A stretch of 64,000 nucleotides of DNA from Flavobacteriaceae bacterium EG-1 (GCF_009649685.1 NZ_WJPK01000001.1:872760-936759); one strand, 5' to 3'; positions 33,459 through 43,037 are shown, counted from the first letter of the stretch. Translations and numbers: made by a program. Notes: generated from the letters alone by a model not told the origin.

Positions 33459-33995
33459 ATGAATCCCATTACAAATTTCATAGCCAAAATTGACCAGCAA
33501 AATTTGTGGGAAAAACAACTTGTAGTAAACCGAAAAGAATTCATAAAAGTTAAAGGCAGTATTGATACCAACCTTTATTTTGTTGTTAGTGGAAGTTTAC
33601 GAATCTACGTATTAGATGACTTTGAAGAAAATATAATTCGGTTTGGTTATAAAAATAATTTTATTGCCGCATTAGACTCTTTTATTAGTGAAAAACCATC
33701 GGATTTGTACATTCAGGCCATCAAAAAAACAATAGTAAAAGTCATCGATAAAAAGACCTTCATGACCTTTGTAGAAAGTTCACCTGCAAACATTAAAATA
33801 TGGAACACCTTACTGGAGAATTTAGTATTTCAGCAAATGGAACGAGAACGCGATATTTTGACTTCCTCCCCTTTAGAACGCTACAAAAGAGTTTTAACCA
33901 GAAGTCCGCAATTGTTTCAAGAAATTCCCAATAAATATATTGCTTCCTACCTGCGAATGACACCGGAGACGTTATCGCGTATTAAAAAGTCTTAA
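33459..33995 (+). CDS. Crp/Fnr family transcriptional regulator 2
   Basis: A 178-residue regulator, same architecture as the one at 31590: barrel with FIKVKGSIDTNLYFVVSGSLR and a helix-turn-helix NKYIASYLRMTPETLSRIKKS. It is a diverged paralogue of the first rather than a fresh duplicate. DinB follows after 53 bases; in Bacteroidota such regulators often sit beside the small enzyme they control. Ligand unknown. Confidence 0.86.
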   Translation: MNPITNFIAKIDQQNLWEKQLVVNRKEFIKVKGSIDTNLYFVVSGSLRIYVLDDFEENIIRFGYKNNFIAALDSFISEKPSDLYIQAIKKTIVKVIDKKTFMTFVESSPANIKIWNTLLENLVFQQMERERDILTSSPLERYKRVLTRSPQLFQEIPNKYIASYLRMTPETLSRIKKS

Positions 33996-34048
33996 TTTAA
34001 ATCAATGTTTTTAAACAGCATAACAACGAATTTTGAGCTAAAAAAATA

Positions 34049-34621
34049 ATGGTACTACATGCAAAAACATTAATACAAGATTTAAAGGAGCGCACGCGCA
34101 TACATATTACTGAAGCCAAAAAATTTAAATCACTTCCAACCGAAACATTGAATTGGCGAGTAGCCAATGACAGGTGGAGCATTTTAGAATGTTTTGAACA
34201 TTTAAACTTATATGGAGATTTCTATATTCCTGAACTTAAAAAGCGCATTGAAAGTTCAAAAACACAACCCAAAGAAAATTTTAAATCCGGTATTTTAGGT
34301 AACTATTTTGCAAAAAGTATGCTCCCGAAAGAAAAGCTGAACAAAATGAAAACCTTTAAAGATAAAAATCCTATAGGCAGCACTTTGGACAAAACTACCA
34401 TAGATCGTTTTATTGCTCAGCAAGAAAAAATCTTGAATCTTTTGAACCAATCGAGCGAAATAGATTTGAACAAAATTAAAACAGCCATAAGTATTTCAAA
34501 ATTTATTAAATTAAAAATCGGAGATACATTTCGAGTGGTAGTGTATCATAACGAACGCCATATAGCCCAAGCGAATAACCTATTGAATAGTAAAATGCCG
34601 GCGACCAAACAGCTAAACTAA
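34049..34621 (+). CDS. DinB family metalloenzyme-like protein
   Basis: A 190-residue four-helix DinB/YfiT-type protein. The metal triad is readable: H51 in CFEHLNLY, H167 and H171 in YHNERHIAQ. NWRVANDRWSILECFEHL is the family entry helix (W-S-I-xE-xxxH). Members include thiol-dependent transferases and hydrolases (for example bacillithiol-linked enzymes); the substrate here is unknown. Probably co-transcribed with the upstream regulator and the 59-codon gene downstream. Confidence 0.86.
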   Translation: MVLHAKTLIQDLKERTRIHITEAKKFKSLPTETLNWRVANDRWSILECFEHLNLYGDFYIPELKKRIESSKTQPKENFKSGILGNYFAKSMLPKEKLNKMKTFKDKNPIGSTLDKTTIDRFIAQQEKILNLLNQSSEIDLNKIKTAISISKFIKLKIGDTFRVVVYHNERHIAQANNLLNSKMPATKQLN

Positions 34622-34631
34622 ATTCAAAATC

Positions 34632-34811
34632 ATGAAAAAACTCCAGTATTTTTTATCAGGTGTTATTGTAATTTTTATTTTGGAATGTATTTCCTTTCTT
34701 GTTAATGACTCCTTTACTTTTAAAGACATTAGTTGGGGAACAGTTATTGGAATACCTCTAGCATTTACAATCTTTTATAAGGGCAATAAAAAGGAAAATC
34801 AAACTGATTAG
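34632..34811 (+). CDS. Small two-span membrane protein, 59 residues
   Basis: A short gene starting 10 bases after the DinB stop: [18 protein letters not shown]..., with spans at about 6-24 and 34-49 ([17 protein letters not shown]) and a charged tail [10 protein letters not shown]. The gap between DinB and the deacetylase gene would otherwise be empty. Codon use looks like its neighbours. I do not recognise a family. Confidence 0.65.
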   Translation: MKKLQYFLSGVIVIFILECISFLVNDSFTFKDISWGTVIGIPLAFTIFYKGNKKENQTD

Positions 34812-34846
34812 AAACAATTACCTTTGGCAGTACACCTCAGAAAAAT

Positions 34847-35713
34847 ATGAACGCAGCACAAAAATTAGGATTTTCAGCAGACAGCAAATTATTAATTATT
34901 CATGCTGATGATGCTGGACTTTCCCATTCTGAGAATAGGGCTACCATGCAGGTATTAGAAAAAGGGTTTGTAAATTCCTTTAGTATTATGGTTCCCTGTC
35001 CGTGGTTTTACGAAATGGCGCAATATGCCAAGAATAATCCCCAACACGATTGTGGTATTCATTTAACACTTACCTGTGAGTGGGAGAATTACAAATTCGG
35101 ACCGGTTTTACCAGTTTCTGAGGTTCCAAGTTTGGTAGACAACAATGGGCATTTCTACAAAAAAAGAGAACAGTTACGTAAATATGCCGCTCAAGAACAT
35201 GTAAAAAAAGAGCTTCAAGCACAAATTGAGAAAGCCTTACAATTCGGACTAAAACCAACACATATCGATTCGCACATGTATAGTGTGGGTTCTCATCCGC
35301 AATTTTTCAAAATCTATAAAGAATTAGGCAAAGAATACGATTTGCCGGTATTCCTAAATAAGCAATTAATGGAATTGGTAGGCTTACCTCCTGAAGAAAA
35401 TATTAATGCCGAAGATTTTACTATTGACAGAACCTATGTAGGAGATTTTAAATATTATGAGGCAGGTGAGTTAGGTGTTTTCTATAGTTCTATTTTTGAA
35501 AATTTAAAAAGCGGTATAAATCTTATTATAATACATCCGGCATTCGATGATAACGAGATGAAAGGTATTACCGTAAATCATCCAAATTTTGGTTCAGCCT
35601 GGCGACAAATCGATTTTGACTTTTTTACCAATAAAGAGAACCAATTATTACTTGAAGAAAATAATATAAAATTAATTACCTGGCAGGATATAAAAAACAG
35701 CATTCAAGTATAG
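34847..35713 (+). CDS. ChbG/HpnK-type carbohydrate deacetylase
   Basis: A 288-residue YdjC-like deacetylase removing N-acetyl groups from small sugars such as chito-oligosaccharides. Motifs: [16 protein letters not shown] (D21, D22), [11 protein letters not shown] (metal histidine), [14 protein letters not shown] (second histidine) and [12 protein letters not shown]. Length fits. No signal peptide, so it acts in the cytoplasm. Family and fold are secure, substrate is inferred. Confidence 0.88.
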   Translation: MNAAQKLGFSADSKLLIIHADDAGLSHSENRATMQVLEKGFVNSFSIMVPCPWFYEMAQYAKNNPQHDCGIHLTLTCEWENYKFGPVLPVSEVPSLVDNNGHFYKKREQLRKYAAQEHVKKELQAQIEKALQFGLKPTHIDSHMYSVGSHPQFFKIYKELGKEYDLPVFLNKQLMELVGLPPEENINAEDFTIDRTYVGDFKYYEAGELGVFYSSIFENLKSGINLIIIHPAFDDNEMKGITVNHPNFGSAWRQIDFDFFTNKENQLLLEENNIKLITWQDIKNSIQV

Positions 35714-35769
35714 TTGAAAAAGTTGCCGTTTTTAGTACTACTTTTAAAAAACTAAAGCGTCAACAAAAA

Positions 35770-36441
35770 ATGAGAAAAATTATACTACTCTTTTTATTAG
35801 CGATACTTCCAATTTGCATATGTGGGCAAAGTCTAAACAACGCAACCGCAAAAACAGCAGCTAACAAAACGAAATATAAGAGTGAAATTAAAACACAGGG
35901 GTTTAGCAGAGACAGTTACTTACATACCGAAGCCTGTTATTTAGATACAACTGGAAAAGGTATTATCATTCAAAACAGCTATCCAAGAGGAGGACCGATT
36001 AATACACCTGCTGGAAAATATGGCCACGCGGTATTTTGGTCGCGTGTTATCAACAAAACCGATACACCAATAGCATTAAACTTACATTTCCCTGCTGATT
36101 CTATTGTGATTGATCCAGCAACACATACACACTTTAAACTATTAGTTCCGCCGGATAAAATGACTCCTGATAAAGTTGCTACATTTGGTTTTGGATTAGA
36201 TTACATTGAAGATTTCGTGGCTGACAATTTTTATAAAACAAGTCAATTTAAAAAAACCATTAAACCGAATGAAGATGCCATGTTCTATGTTATTTTACTG
36301 AGTCATTTAGCACCAACAGATAGCGGTGTAATTCGAACAGGACTTTTTTTAGAAGGGCAAGATCTTCATTATAAGTTAGAAGATTTGGACTCCCAGAAGG
36401 ATAAGTTTGTACCAAGTGGGTCGATAACATTTAAAGATTAA
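35770..36441 (+). CDS. Secreted protein of unknown function
   Basis: A 223-residue protein with a signal peptide (about 1-20, ending ICGQS). The mature part looks beta-rich: GIIIQNSYPRGGPINTPAGKYG, AVFWSRVINKTDTPIALNLHFP, FYVILLSHLAPTDSG, TGLFLEGQDLHYKL. The order (polar strand, then conserved Asn/Pro turns) suggests an Ig-like or jelly-roll domain. Not assigned to a family. Follows the deacetylase by 56 bases. Confidence 0.72.
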   Translation: MRKIILLFLLAILPICICGQSLNNATAKTAANKTKYKSEIKTQGFSRDSYLHTEACYLDTTGKGIIIQNSYPRGGPINTPAGKYGHAVFWSRVINKTDTPIALNLHFPADSIVIDPATHTHFKLLVPPDKMTPDKVATFGFGLDYIEDFVADNFYKTSQFKKTIKPNEDAMFYVILLSHLAPTDSGVIRTGLFLEGQDLHYKLEDLDSQKDKFVPSGSITFKD

Positions 36442-36473
36442 AAGTTGAGCTTTCGCTAATTATTAAAACAGCA

Positions 36474-37004
36474 ATGCAAGATTATATAAATTTCGCGGAA
36501 AAGAATGGAGTTACACTTTTAGATAAGGGTAAATGTCAGTTTTGTGGAGCCGATACGAAACGCGGAATTCATGAATGTCTAACAATTTTTAATTTAGGAT
36601 TTCAGAAAATTGATTTTTCAAACATTGAAAACCATATTTATAGATTTCTAATTGTAGATGCTCATGCTTTACAGCACCCTGAAATTCATGGGCGGTGGAG
36701 TAATCATTTTCACCTTACAAGGCTCCATTTAATTTTTGAATATAATATTAAATGGACCTATGCATTATCACCTAAATTAAGCGATTATTTAAATGATTAT
36801 AAATCGAAAAGACGAAACGAATATTTGTCGCCGCCTAACTTAAAGGAAAGAGGAAATATTACTACATCCGATATTATAAATATTTCTACATCTGAAATAG
36901 TTTGTAAAGAATTGATAGGAAAATGGGCCGTTGAAGTTTATGACACATGGACTAATTGTCACAATGTGGTAGATCAAATTTCGAGAGGGTTTTTAAATAG
37001 ATAA
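36474..37004 (+). CDS. DUF5946-like protein with zinc-type CxxC
   Basis: A 176-residue soluble protein. CQFCGAD near residue 22 with a later Cys (HECLTIF) fits a zinc site, and LIVDAHALQHPEIHG matches the DAYxLQHP signature I associate with DUF5946. FHLTRLHLIFEY follows. The C-terminal part ends VEVYDTWTNCHNVVDQI. Function of the family is unknown; the assignment rests on the two motifs. Confidence 0.7.
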   Translation: MQDYINFAEKNGVTLLDKGKCQFCGADTKRGIHECLTIFNLGFQKIDFSNIENHIYRFLIVDAHALQHPEIHGRWSNHFHLTRLHLIFEYNIKWTYALSPKLSDYLNDYKSKRRNEYLSPPNLKERGNITTSDIINISTSEIVCKELIGKWAVEVYDTWTNCHNVVDQISRGFLNR

Positions 37005-37207
37005 TTAGAACACTTTTAAATGAATAAACCACAATTGAAATACCCATCAATTACTTTTCATATTTCCTGGAATTTGATAATTCAATTAATGGTTTTTCAT
37101 TAAACAATATAATCTTTAACTTAAGCTTTTCACTAGAAGTTACTAATAAACCAACCTAATTACTTTTAATACTAATAATATAGCTGTAATTAAAAATAAA
37201 CAACGTT

Positions 37208-37552
37208 ATGACAGAAACTTTCGAATTACGAGCTAGACCTTCATTAAAGATAATTCTGAATGAAAAGGCATTTGAAATTGTTGATGCAGCAGAACCATCA
37301 AATAATGGACAGTTTTTGTTTCGGCAAGTCAAAAATGTTGAATTAAATTCAGCGAAAACAAACTGGTGGTTTTCTGCTTTTACCGTTTTGATTGACTTAT
37401 TTACTAGCAGTGCAAATAGTGGAATATATAAGGATAAAGCAAACTTAATTATCGCACTTGAAAACCATCAACGTAAAATAGGATTGAACAAAGCAAACTT
37501 TGAAATAGCAAAGAGGGTTGCCTACAAATTACAAAACACAAAAAAGCCCTAA
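37208..37552 (+). CDS. Small soluble protein, PH-like, unknown function
   Basis: A 114-residue protein. The first half alternates beta-strand-like stretches (LKIILNEKAFEIVDA, FLFRQVKNVELN), with TNWWFSAFTVLIDLFTS next, and ends in a helix rich in Lys/Asn (NFEIAKRVAYKLQ). This order resembles PH-like/bPH domains found in small Bacteroidota proteins. Its stop codon lies inside the terminator stem. Last gene of the plus-strand accessory region. Confidence 0.68.
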   Translation: MTETFELRARPSLKIILNEKAFEIVDAAEPSNNGQFLFRQVKNVELNSAKTNWWFSAFTVLIDLFTSSANSGIYKDKANLIIALENHQRKIGLNKANFEIAKRVAYKLQNTKKP

Positions 37553-37572
37553 GTAAAAATTCTTAGGGCTTT
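37543..37572. terminator. Bidirectional terminator between convergent genes
   Basis: AAAGCCCTAAG (37543-37553) pairs with CTTAGGGCTTT (37562-37572) around an 8-base loop. On the minus strand the stem is followed by TTTTTTG, on the plus strand by a weaker T run. It separates the accessory region from the gene at 37597-38280. Confidence 0.9.
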
Positions 37573-37596
37573 ATGTAAATTAATTATTTGAAGAAA

Positions 37597-38280
37597 TTAT
37601 TTACCTCCATCTAATTTATCTTGTAATTTTTTTAATTCGTCCCATTTACCAGCCGCCGCAAGTTTTGCTTGTTTCGGCCAAGAACCAGGTTTATGCATTG
37701 TATAACGGGGTCCTGCTTCTTTAAGAATTCCTTCTAAAGTTTTTACAGAAGCCTTACCTAAAAGTGCAAAAGTTCCAATCCCTTTTTCAGTTAAAATAGA
37801 AGCGATTTTTGGACCTACACCTTCAATCTTTTTTAAATCATCCTTTTTTGCTTTTGCTACAGGTTTTTTAGCTACAGGTTTTTTTGCAGCTGGCTTCTTT
37901 GCAACTACCTTCTTTGCTGCAGGCTTTTTAGCAACCTTTTTTACAGGTGCCTTTTTTACAGGTAATGCGCTTAAATCAACAACACTATTGTCAATACCTT
38001 CATAAGGCGACGGTACATAAGCATCAGCAGCATGGTCATTAAACCAACCTTTATCCTCACTTAAGTAACGAAACTCATAACTTTTACCATTTTCAAGTTC
38101 TATACTTTTTACGTAAGAAGAACCCTTTTTTTCCATTTGGCATGAACTATCATTCGTTTGCCAATTATTAAAATCTCCTAACAATAAAACGTTAGCTGAA
38201 CTTGGAGCTTCATTTTCTGCAACTGTAAAAGTTACTAAAGATTTAGATCCTTTACCTTTTGTTTTTTTAACTAATGCCAT
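37597..38280 (-). CDS. CBM48-like domain fused by a KP-rich linker to a helix-hairpin-helix domain
   Basis: A 227-residue fusion. Residues about 15-103 fit the AMPK/isoamylase N-terminal glycogen-binding fold (VLLLGDFNNWQ, YEFRYLSEDKGWFNDHAADAYVP). Residues 109-146 are a lysine/alanine/proline repeat (variants of KKPAAKKPVA), like histone H1 tails. Residues about 148-227 form a helix-hairpin-helix region (LKKIEGVGPKIASILTEKG, then GPRYTMHKPGSWPKQAKLAAAGKW), as attached to some L21 ribosomal proteins in this group. Domain calls are from motif recognition. A link between sugar-polymer and nucleic-acid binding is suggested but unproven. Confidence 0.82.
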   Translation of the reverse strand: MALVKKTKGKGSKSLVTFTVAENEAPSSANVLLLGDFNNWQTNDSSCQMEKKGSSYVKSIELENGKSYEFRYLSEDKGWFNDHAADAYVPSPYEGIDNSVVDLSALPVKKAPVKKVAKKPAAKKVVAKKPAAKKPVAKKPVAKAKKDDLKKIEGVGPKIASILTEKGIGTFALLGKASVKTLEGILKEAGPRYTMHKPGSWPKQAKLAAAGKWDELKKLQDKLDGGK

Positions 38281-38507
38281 TTTAAAATAATGTTTATATA
38301 CAGCACAAAATTAATATAGAAATCCTTAGAAGTCAATACCTTAACAAAACAAAATGACTATTTTTCGTATAATAATGAAGTTCTTAATATTATAGCTTTT
38401 ATTCTCAGAATTTAGCATCTAATGTTTAAGTAAATTTATAATCTCGTATTATATAGACACTTATAAATTAAACACTTTTGTAGCTTATAAATTTAAACCT
38501 AAAAATA

Positions 38508-39464
38508 ATGATAAAATCGTCACTAATCTTACTAACAATTATGCTTCTATTTTCTTGTAAATCGAATCAAAAAAAGAATGAAATTCTAACGAATGATAAT
38601 TCGATAAAAACAGTAGCCGTAAACAAAGACTATTTTATTTCCGAGAATATTATTGGTGAAATAAAAGAAGAAAAAATAAAATTAAAAGGAGTAGAAACAC
38701 TTTGTTATGTAATTACGACCAATTCACAAGCCACCGAACATCAGATGGGACCTTGGTGTCCACGACATATTGATGAAGGAAAAGAGAAAGCAGGTATATG
38801 GTTTAGCGAAGGAAAAGTTTATGATGTTTCTGGACATTTTATAGCAAATCTTGATGAATTTTATAAAGATGAAAAGTGGAAATTATTTAGAGAAGATGGT
38901 TCTATAAAAGTTACCGAATCGCTAGAGGAATGTTTAGGAGCAGCCAAACCAAATGTAGAAGAAGCATACCACAATTATTGCGTAGAGTGTTTACCCGACT
39001 ATTTTAAAAATCAAACAACAACCTATACGATTCCCATTAATCCCATGTATCAAGAAAATTCGCAACGTTTTGGCAGAGGCGGAATTGGACTTGCATTTAA
39101 TGGCGTAAAATTTGACCCTCCTGCCCCAACACATGCCATCTTAGCTGCACATACCATAGCACCGCTAGATGACCACGGTGGACATGTAAATCCTCATGGT
39201 GGATATCATTATCACGCCGTAACAGGTTCTACTAAAGAAATTGAACAATCCGATGTACATGCGCCTATAATCGGTTATGCAATTGACGGATTTGGAATTT
39301 ATGCTTTAGCAGACAAAGACAACCACATGCCCTCCTATTTGGATGATTGTGGTGGGCATTCAGATGATATTCGAGGATATCATTATCATGCTGGTGCTCC
39401 AGGAGGAAATCAAATTATAAAATGTTTACATGGTATACCTGGTGAAATCAAGATTCAAGAATAA
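38508..39464 (+). CDS. YHYH domain lipoprotein
   Basis: A 318-residue exported lipoprotein (signal MIKSSLILLTIMLLFSC, C17). The C-terminal half carries the YHYH family pattern: GGYHYHAVTG and RGYHYHAGAPGG, with APLDDHGGHVNPHG and CGGHSDDIRG nearby, all rich in histidine and suited to metal binding. IIGYAIDGFGIYAL is also family-typical. The N-terminal half has WCPRHIDEGKEKAG and several Cys/His. Function of YHYH proteins is unknown; possibly metal (copper) handling. Single gene. Confidence 0.85.
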   Translation: MIKSSLILLTIMLLFSCKSNQKKNEILTNDNSIKTVAVNKDYFISENIIGEIKEEKIKLKGVETLCYVITTNSQATEHQMGPWCPRHIDEGKEKAGIWFSEGKVYDVSGHFIANLDEFYKDEKWKLFREDGSIKVTESLEECLGAAKPNVEEAYHNYCVECLPDYFKNQTTTYTIPINPMYQENSQRFGRGGIGLAFNGVKFDPPAPTHAILAAHTIAPLDDHGGHVNPHGGYHYHAVTGSTKEIEQSDVHAPIIGYAIDGFGIYALADKDNHMPSYLDDCGGHSDDIRGYHYHAGAPGGNQIIKCLHGIPGEIKIQE

Positions 39465-39563
39465 AATTTGGTTTAATTTATTTGGACTCATTTCAAATTA
39501 ATTTAAGAATCTAAAACCGGAAAAATTTACGCTATTTTTAACTTTCTAATCAGAAACAAAAAA

Positions 39564-39794
39564 ATGAGCGATTCAAAGTTTTCTCCCATTGCCTGCGACC
39601 TAGAAGCGGGTAAAAAATATGCATGGTGCACTTGCGGTCATAGCGAAACACAACCATTTTGTAATGGTGCACATCGCGAAGCAAAAGCAACACCACCTTT
39701 AAAATTTGAAATTGCTGAAAACAAAAAGGCAAATTTGTGCACGTGCAAACTTACTAGCAATCCGCCTTATTGTGACGGAACTCACAAAAACTAA
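39564..39794 (+). CDS. CDGSH iron-sulfur protein with two motifs
   Basis: A 76-residue soluble protein with two CDGSH-type 2Fe-2S sites: C22, C24, C33, H37 (CTCGHSETQPFCNGAH) and C59, C61, C70, H74 (CTCKLTSNPPYCDGTH). Both keep the 3Cys-1His set, as in two-domain bacterial members. It should carry redox-active, pH-sensitive clusters for electron or cluster transfer. It ends at a strong hairpin terminator. Confidence 0.92.
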   Translation: MSDSKFSPIACDLEAGKKYAWCTCGHSETQPFCNGAHREAKATPPLKFEIAENKKANLCTCKLTSNPPYCDGTHKN

Positions 39795-39798
39795 AAAA

Positions 39799-39818
39799 GG
39801 CTGTCTTAAAAGACAGCC
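39799..39818. terminator. Bidirectional terminator
   Basis: GGCTGTCTT-AA-AAGACAGCC, perfect 9-bp stem. T run on the minus strand is CCTTTTTTAG, on the plus strand CCTTTATT. Ends both the CDGSH gene and lpdA. Confidence 0.92.
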
Positions 39819-39846
39819 CTTTATTGAGAATTAAATATTTGAATTA

Positions 39847-41247
39847 TTAAACGTGTAACGCTCTATCGTCAGTTGCCGCCAGAGCAGCCTCTTTAATAGC
39901 TTCGGCAAATGTTGGATGTGCGTGAGACATACGAGAAATATCTTCAGCACTTGCACGATATTCCATTGCTACTACAGCCTCTGCAACCAAATCTGCTGCC
40001 CTCGCTCCTACCATATGAAAGCCTAAAATTTCATCGGTATTTTTATCAGCCAATATTTTTACAAATCCATCTAAATCCATACTAGCGCGAGAACGACCTA
40101 AGGCACGCATCGGAAATTGTCCTGTTTTATAGGCTATTCCTTCCTCTTTCAATTGCTCTTCAGTTTTACCAACAGCGGCAACTTCTGGCCAAGTGTAAAC
40201 CACACCAGGAATTAAATTATAATCGATATGCGGTTTTTGACCTGCTAAAGTTTCCGCAACAAAAGTTCCTTCCTCTTCAGCTTTATGCGCTAACATAGCT
40301 CCTTTAATTACATCACCAATAGCATAAATATTTGAAGCAGAAGTTTGCAAATGTTCATTTACTTCAATTTTACCTCTTTCATCAACTTTCACACCAGCAG
40401 CTTCAGCATTCAATCCATCTGTATATGGTCTTCGTCCAACTGAAACTAAACAATAGTCTCCTTTAAATTCTACCTCTTGACCTTTTTTGTCATCAGCCTT
40501 AACAATAACTTCTTTGCCTTTTCTTTCAACAGATTTTACTTTGTGTGAAAGTGCAAATTTCACTTTTTGCTTTTTTAAGACTTTCATTAATTCTTTAGAA
40601 AGTGATGCATCCATAGTTGGAATAATACGATCCATATACTCAACCACAGTAACTTCTGCACCTAACCTCTTATAAACTTGACCAAGCTCTAAACCTATTA
40701 CCCCACCACCGATTACTATCATGTGTTTTGGAATCTCTTTAAGTTCCAATGCTTCTGTAGAAGTTATAATACGTTCTTTATCTATTTTAATAAATGGTAA
40801 TGTTGAAGGCTTACTACCTGTTGCTATAATCGTGTTTTTAGCCTCAATAGTTTGAGTCTTCTCACCTTTTATTTCAATATGAGTAGCATCTTTAAAGCTA
40901 CCAACACCCTCATAGATATCAATTTTATTTTTATCCATTAAGAATTTTACCCCTGCACAAGTTTGATCAACAACCGCCTGCTTACGACTAATCATTTTCT
41001 CTAAATTCACCTTTATGTCACCAGGTATTTCAATTCCATGATCATCAAAATGCTTTATTGCAGACTCGTAATGATGCGATGAATCGAGCATTGCCTTTGA
41101 AGGAATACAACCCACATTAAGACAAGTGCCGCCTAATGTTGCATATTTTTCAATAATTGCCGTTTTCATTCCTAATTGCGCACAACGTATTGCCGCTACA
41201 TAACCTCCGGGCCCTGAACCGATAATGGCCACATCGTATTGACTCAT
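39847..41247 (-). CDS. lpdA: Dihydrolipoyl dehydrogenase
   Basis: The 466-residue E3 subunit shared by 2-oxoacid dehydrogenase complexes and the glycine cleavage system; it reoxidises dihydrolipoamide with NAD+. FAD-binding GSGPGGYVAA at the N-terminus, redox disulfide C42/C47 in GGTCLNVGCIPSK, NAD-binding VIGGGVIGLELGQVYKRLG, second FAD motif YAIGDV, and the active-site H-x4-E in HAHPTFAEAI near the end. Length standard. Stands alone, not next to its complex genes. Confidence 0.96.
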   Translation of the reverse strand: MSQYDVAIIGSGPGGYVAAIRCAQLGMKTAIIEKYATLGGTCLNVGCIPSKAMLDSSHHYESAIKHFDDHGIEIPGDIKVNLEKMISRKQAVVDQTCAGVKFLMDKNKIDIYEGVGSFKDATHIEIKGEKTQTIEAKNTIIATGSKPSTLPFIKIDKERIITSTEALELKEIPKHMIVIGGGVIGLELGQVYKRLGAEVTVVEYMDRIIPTMDASLSKELMKVLKKQKVKFALSHKVKSVERKGKEVIVKADDKKGQEVEFKGDYCLVSVGRRPYTDGLNAEAAGVKVDERGKIEVNEHLQTSASNIYAIGDVIKGAMLAHKAEEEGTFVAETLAGQKPHIDYNLIPGVVYTWPEVAAVGKTEEQLKEEGIAYKTGQFPMRALGRSRASMDLDGFVKILADKNTDEILGFHMVGARAADLVAEAVVAMEYRASAEDISRMSHAHPTFAEAIKEAALAATDDRALHV

Positions 41248-41270
41248 AATTTGGTGTTTTAATTATATTT

Positions 41271-41278
41271 CAAAATTA
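41271..41278 (-). promoter_or_regulatory. -7 box of the lpdA promoter
   Basis: CAAAATTA here reads TAATTTTG on the minus strand, 24 bases before the ATG at 41247. No clear -33 TTTG at ideal distance. Confidence 0.45.
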
Positions 41279-41378
41279 CTACTATTTACTATAGTATTAA
41301 AGTTTAACGCAATTCTATTGCAAGTTTGCACGCCACAGGCCAAAATCGTAATATTACATCAAGAGATTATTTCTAAGT

Positions 41379-42848
41379 ATGAGTGAAAAAGAATTTGCAG
41401 AACATCGTGAAGACGAACATATCGTTGAAAATAAAGAACTAAGCATTTGGGAAGCATTTATTCCTGTTGTTCTATTAATGTTAATGCTAGCCTACAATAT
41501 CTTTTTTGCTGATGGTGAAGTTTTAGGTGCATATTCTAATCAGTTTATTTTGTTACTTGGTGGTGGCATTGCTGCAATTGTCGGCTTTTTTAATAAAGTA
41601 ACAATACAAATGATGCTTGCTGAAATTTGGGAAAATTTAAGAAGTGTTTTTGTACCCATTATGATTTTATTTTTGGTTGGTGCATTAGCTGGAACCTGGC
41701 TGGTAAGCGGTATTATTCCGGCAATGGTTTATTATGGTTTAAAAGTTTTAAGTCCCGAAATATTTTTACCCGCCTCAGTAGTTATTGCAGCGTTAATTGC
41801 CATTGCAACAGGTAGTTCTTGGACAACATCTGCTACGGTAGGTATCGCTTTAGTTGGTATTGGAACCGCCTTAGGAATTCCCACTGGTATGATAGCAGGA
41901 GCTGTAATTTCTGGGGCCTATTTTGGAGATAAAATGTCGCCATTGAGTGATACTACTAATTTAGCACCTGCAATGGCTGGAACCGATTTGTTTACACATA
42001 TTCGATATATGACATTTACTACAGTACCTTCAATTGTAATTACACTTATTGTCTTTGCCATCTTAAGTATGAATATAGCAACAACGGGGTCGGCTAGCGT
42101 AGATAACCTTTTAGAAACTATTGAAAATACTTTTAATATTACTCCTTACCTTTTTATAGTACCAGTATTGGTTATTATTTTAATATTATTTAAAACAAAG
42201 CCTTTAATTGCTTTAGGTGTTGGTGTTGGTGCGGCAGCAATTTTTGCTATGATATTTCAAACAGACATTTTATTACAAATTTCGGAATTCGAAACAACTT
42301 CTTTATTTCAAGCAATTTTTACCGATATACAAATAGTTACAGCGAATGAAAAATTAAATGAGCTGTTTAGTTCAGGAGGAATGCAAGGCATGTTATGGAC
42401 CATTTATCTAATTTGTTGCGCTATGGTATTTGGTGGTGTAATGGACGGAATTGGTGCTTTATCGCGAATTACCACGGCCTTACTTTCTGTTGCTACTACA
42501 ATTTTTGGTCTTTTTACTAGCACAGTAATCAGCTGTTTGGGGTTAAATATTATCGCAAGTGACCAATACTTAGCATTAGTAATTCCTGGTAAAATGTTTA
42601 AAAAGGCATATGAAGACAAAGGACTAGCTCCAGAGAACTTAAGTAGAACATTAGAAGATTCGGGAACGGTTACCTCAGTATTAATTCCATGGAATACATG
42701 CGGAGCATATCAATCGGGTGTGCTTGGAGTTGGAGTTGGTGAATACTTTATTTATGCTATTTTCAATTGGCTAAGTCCTATTACAACCCTTCTTTTCGCC
42801 GCTTTTAGCATTAAAATACGCATGCTAGCTACAAAAGTTATAAAATAA
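41379..42848 (+). CDS. nhaC: Na+/H+ antiporter NhaC family
   Basis: A 489-residue inner membrane antiporter with about eleven spans. NhaC-type signatures: ATGSSWTTSATVGIALVGIG, SGAYFGDKMSPLSDTTNLAPAM, and VTSVLIPWNTCGAYQSGVLGV. The N-terminal charged tail (to about residue 22) is cytoplasmic. Exchanges sodium for protons, which fits a marine cell. Divergent from lpdA. Confidence 0.93.
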   Translation: MSEKEFAEHREDEHIVENKELSIWEAFIPVVLLMLMLAYNIFFADGEVLGAYSNQFILLLGGGIAAIVGFFNKVTIQMMLAEIWENLRSVFVPIMILFLVGALAGTWLVSGIIPAMVYYGLKVLSPEIFLPASVVIAALIAIATGSSWTTSATVGIALVGIGTALGIPTGMIAGAVISGAYFGDKMSPLSDTTNLAPAMAGTDLFTHIRYMTFTTVPSIVITLIVFAILSMNIATTGSASVDNLLETIENTFNITPYLFIVPVLVIILILFKTKPLIALGVGVGAAAIFAMIFQTDILLQISEFETTSLFQAIFTDIQIVTANEKLNELFSSGGMQGMLWTIYLICCAMVFGGVMDGIGALSRITTALLSVATTIFGLFTSTVISCLGLNIIASDQYLALVIPGKMFKKAYEDKGLAPENLSRTLEDSGTVTSVLIPWNTCGAYQSGVLGVGVGEYFIYAIFNWLSPITTLLFAAFSIKIRMLATKVIK

Positions 42849-43037
42849 ATTTTCTTCTTAAAAATCTCAATTTTCAACCTCTAAAATTTTTACAGGTTAT
42901 TTTGTCTATATCCTATATTTAGCAGTTGTTTTTTACTGATTTAACACTTTTATTAATTCTTTCTATCAGTATATATAAACCTTATTGACGCATCGATTTT
43001 TTGAATACAATTACTGGTTTAGAAGTTTACAATCAAA

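Noticed and set aside
34847-36441. A polysaccharide utilisation locus around the ChbG-type deacetylase
   Set aside because: No SusC/SusD pair, glycoside hydrolase or transporter accompanies it.
21113-37552. Prophage, ICE or transposon for the accessory region
   Set aside because: No integrase, transposase, phage structural or conjugation gene is present; cargo is small metabolic and regulatory genes.
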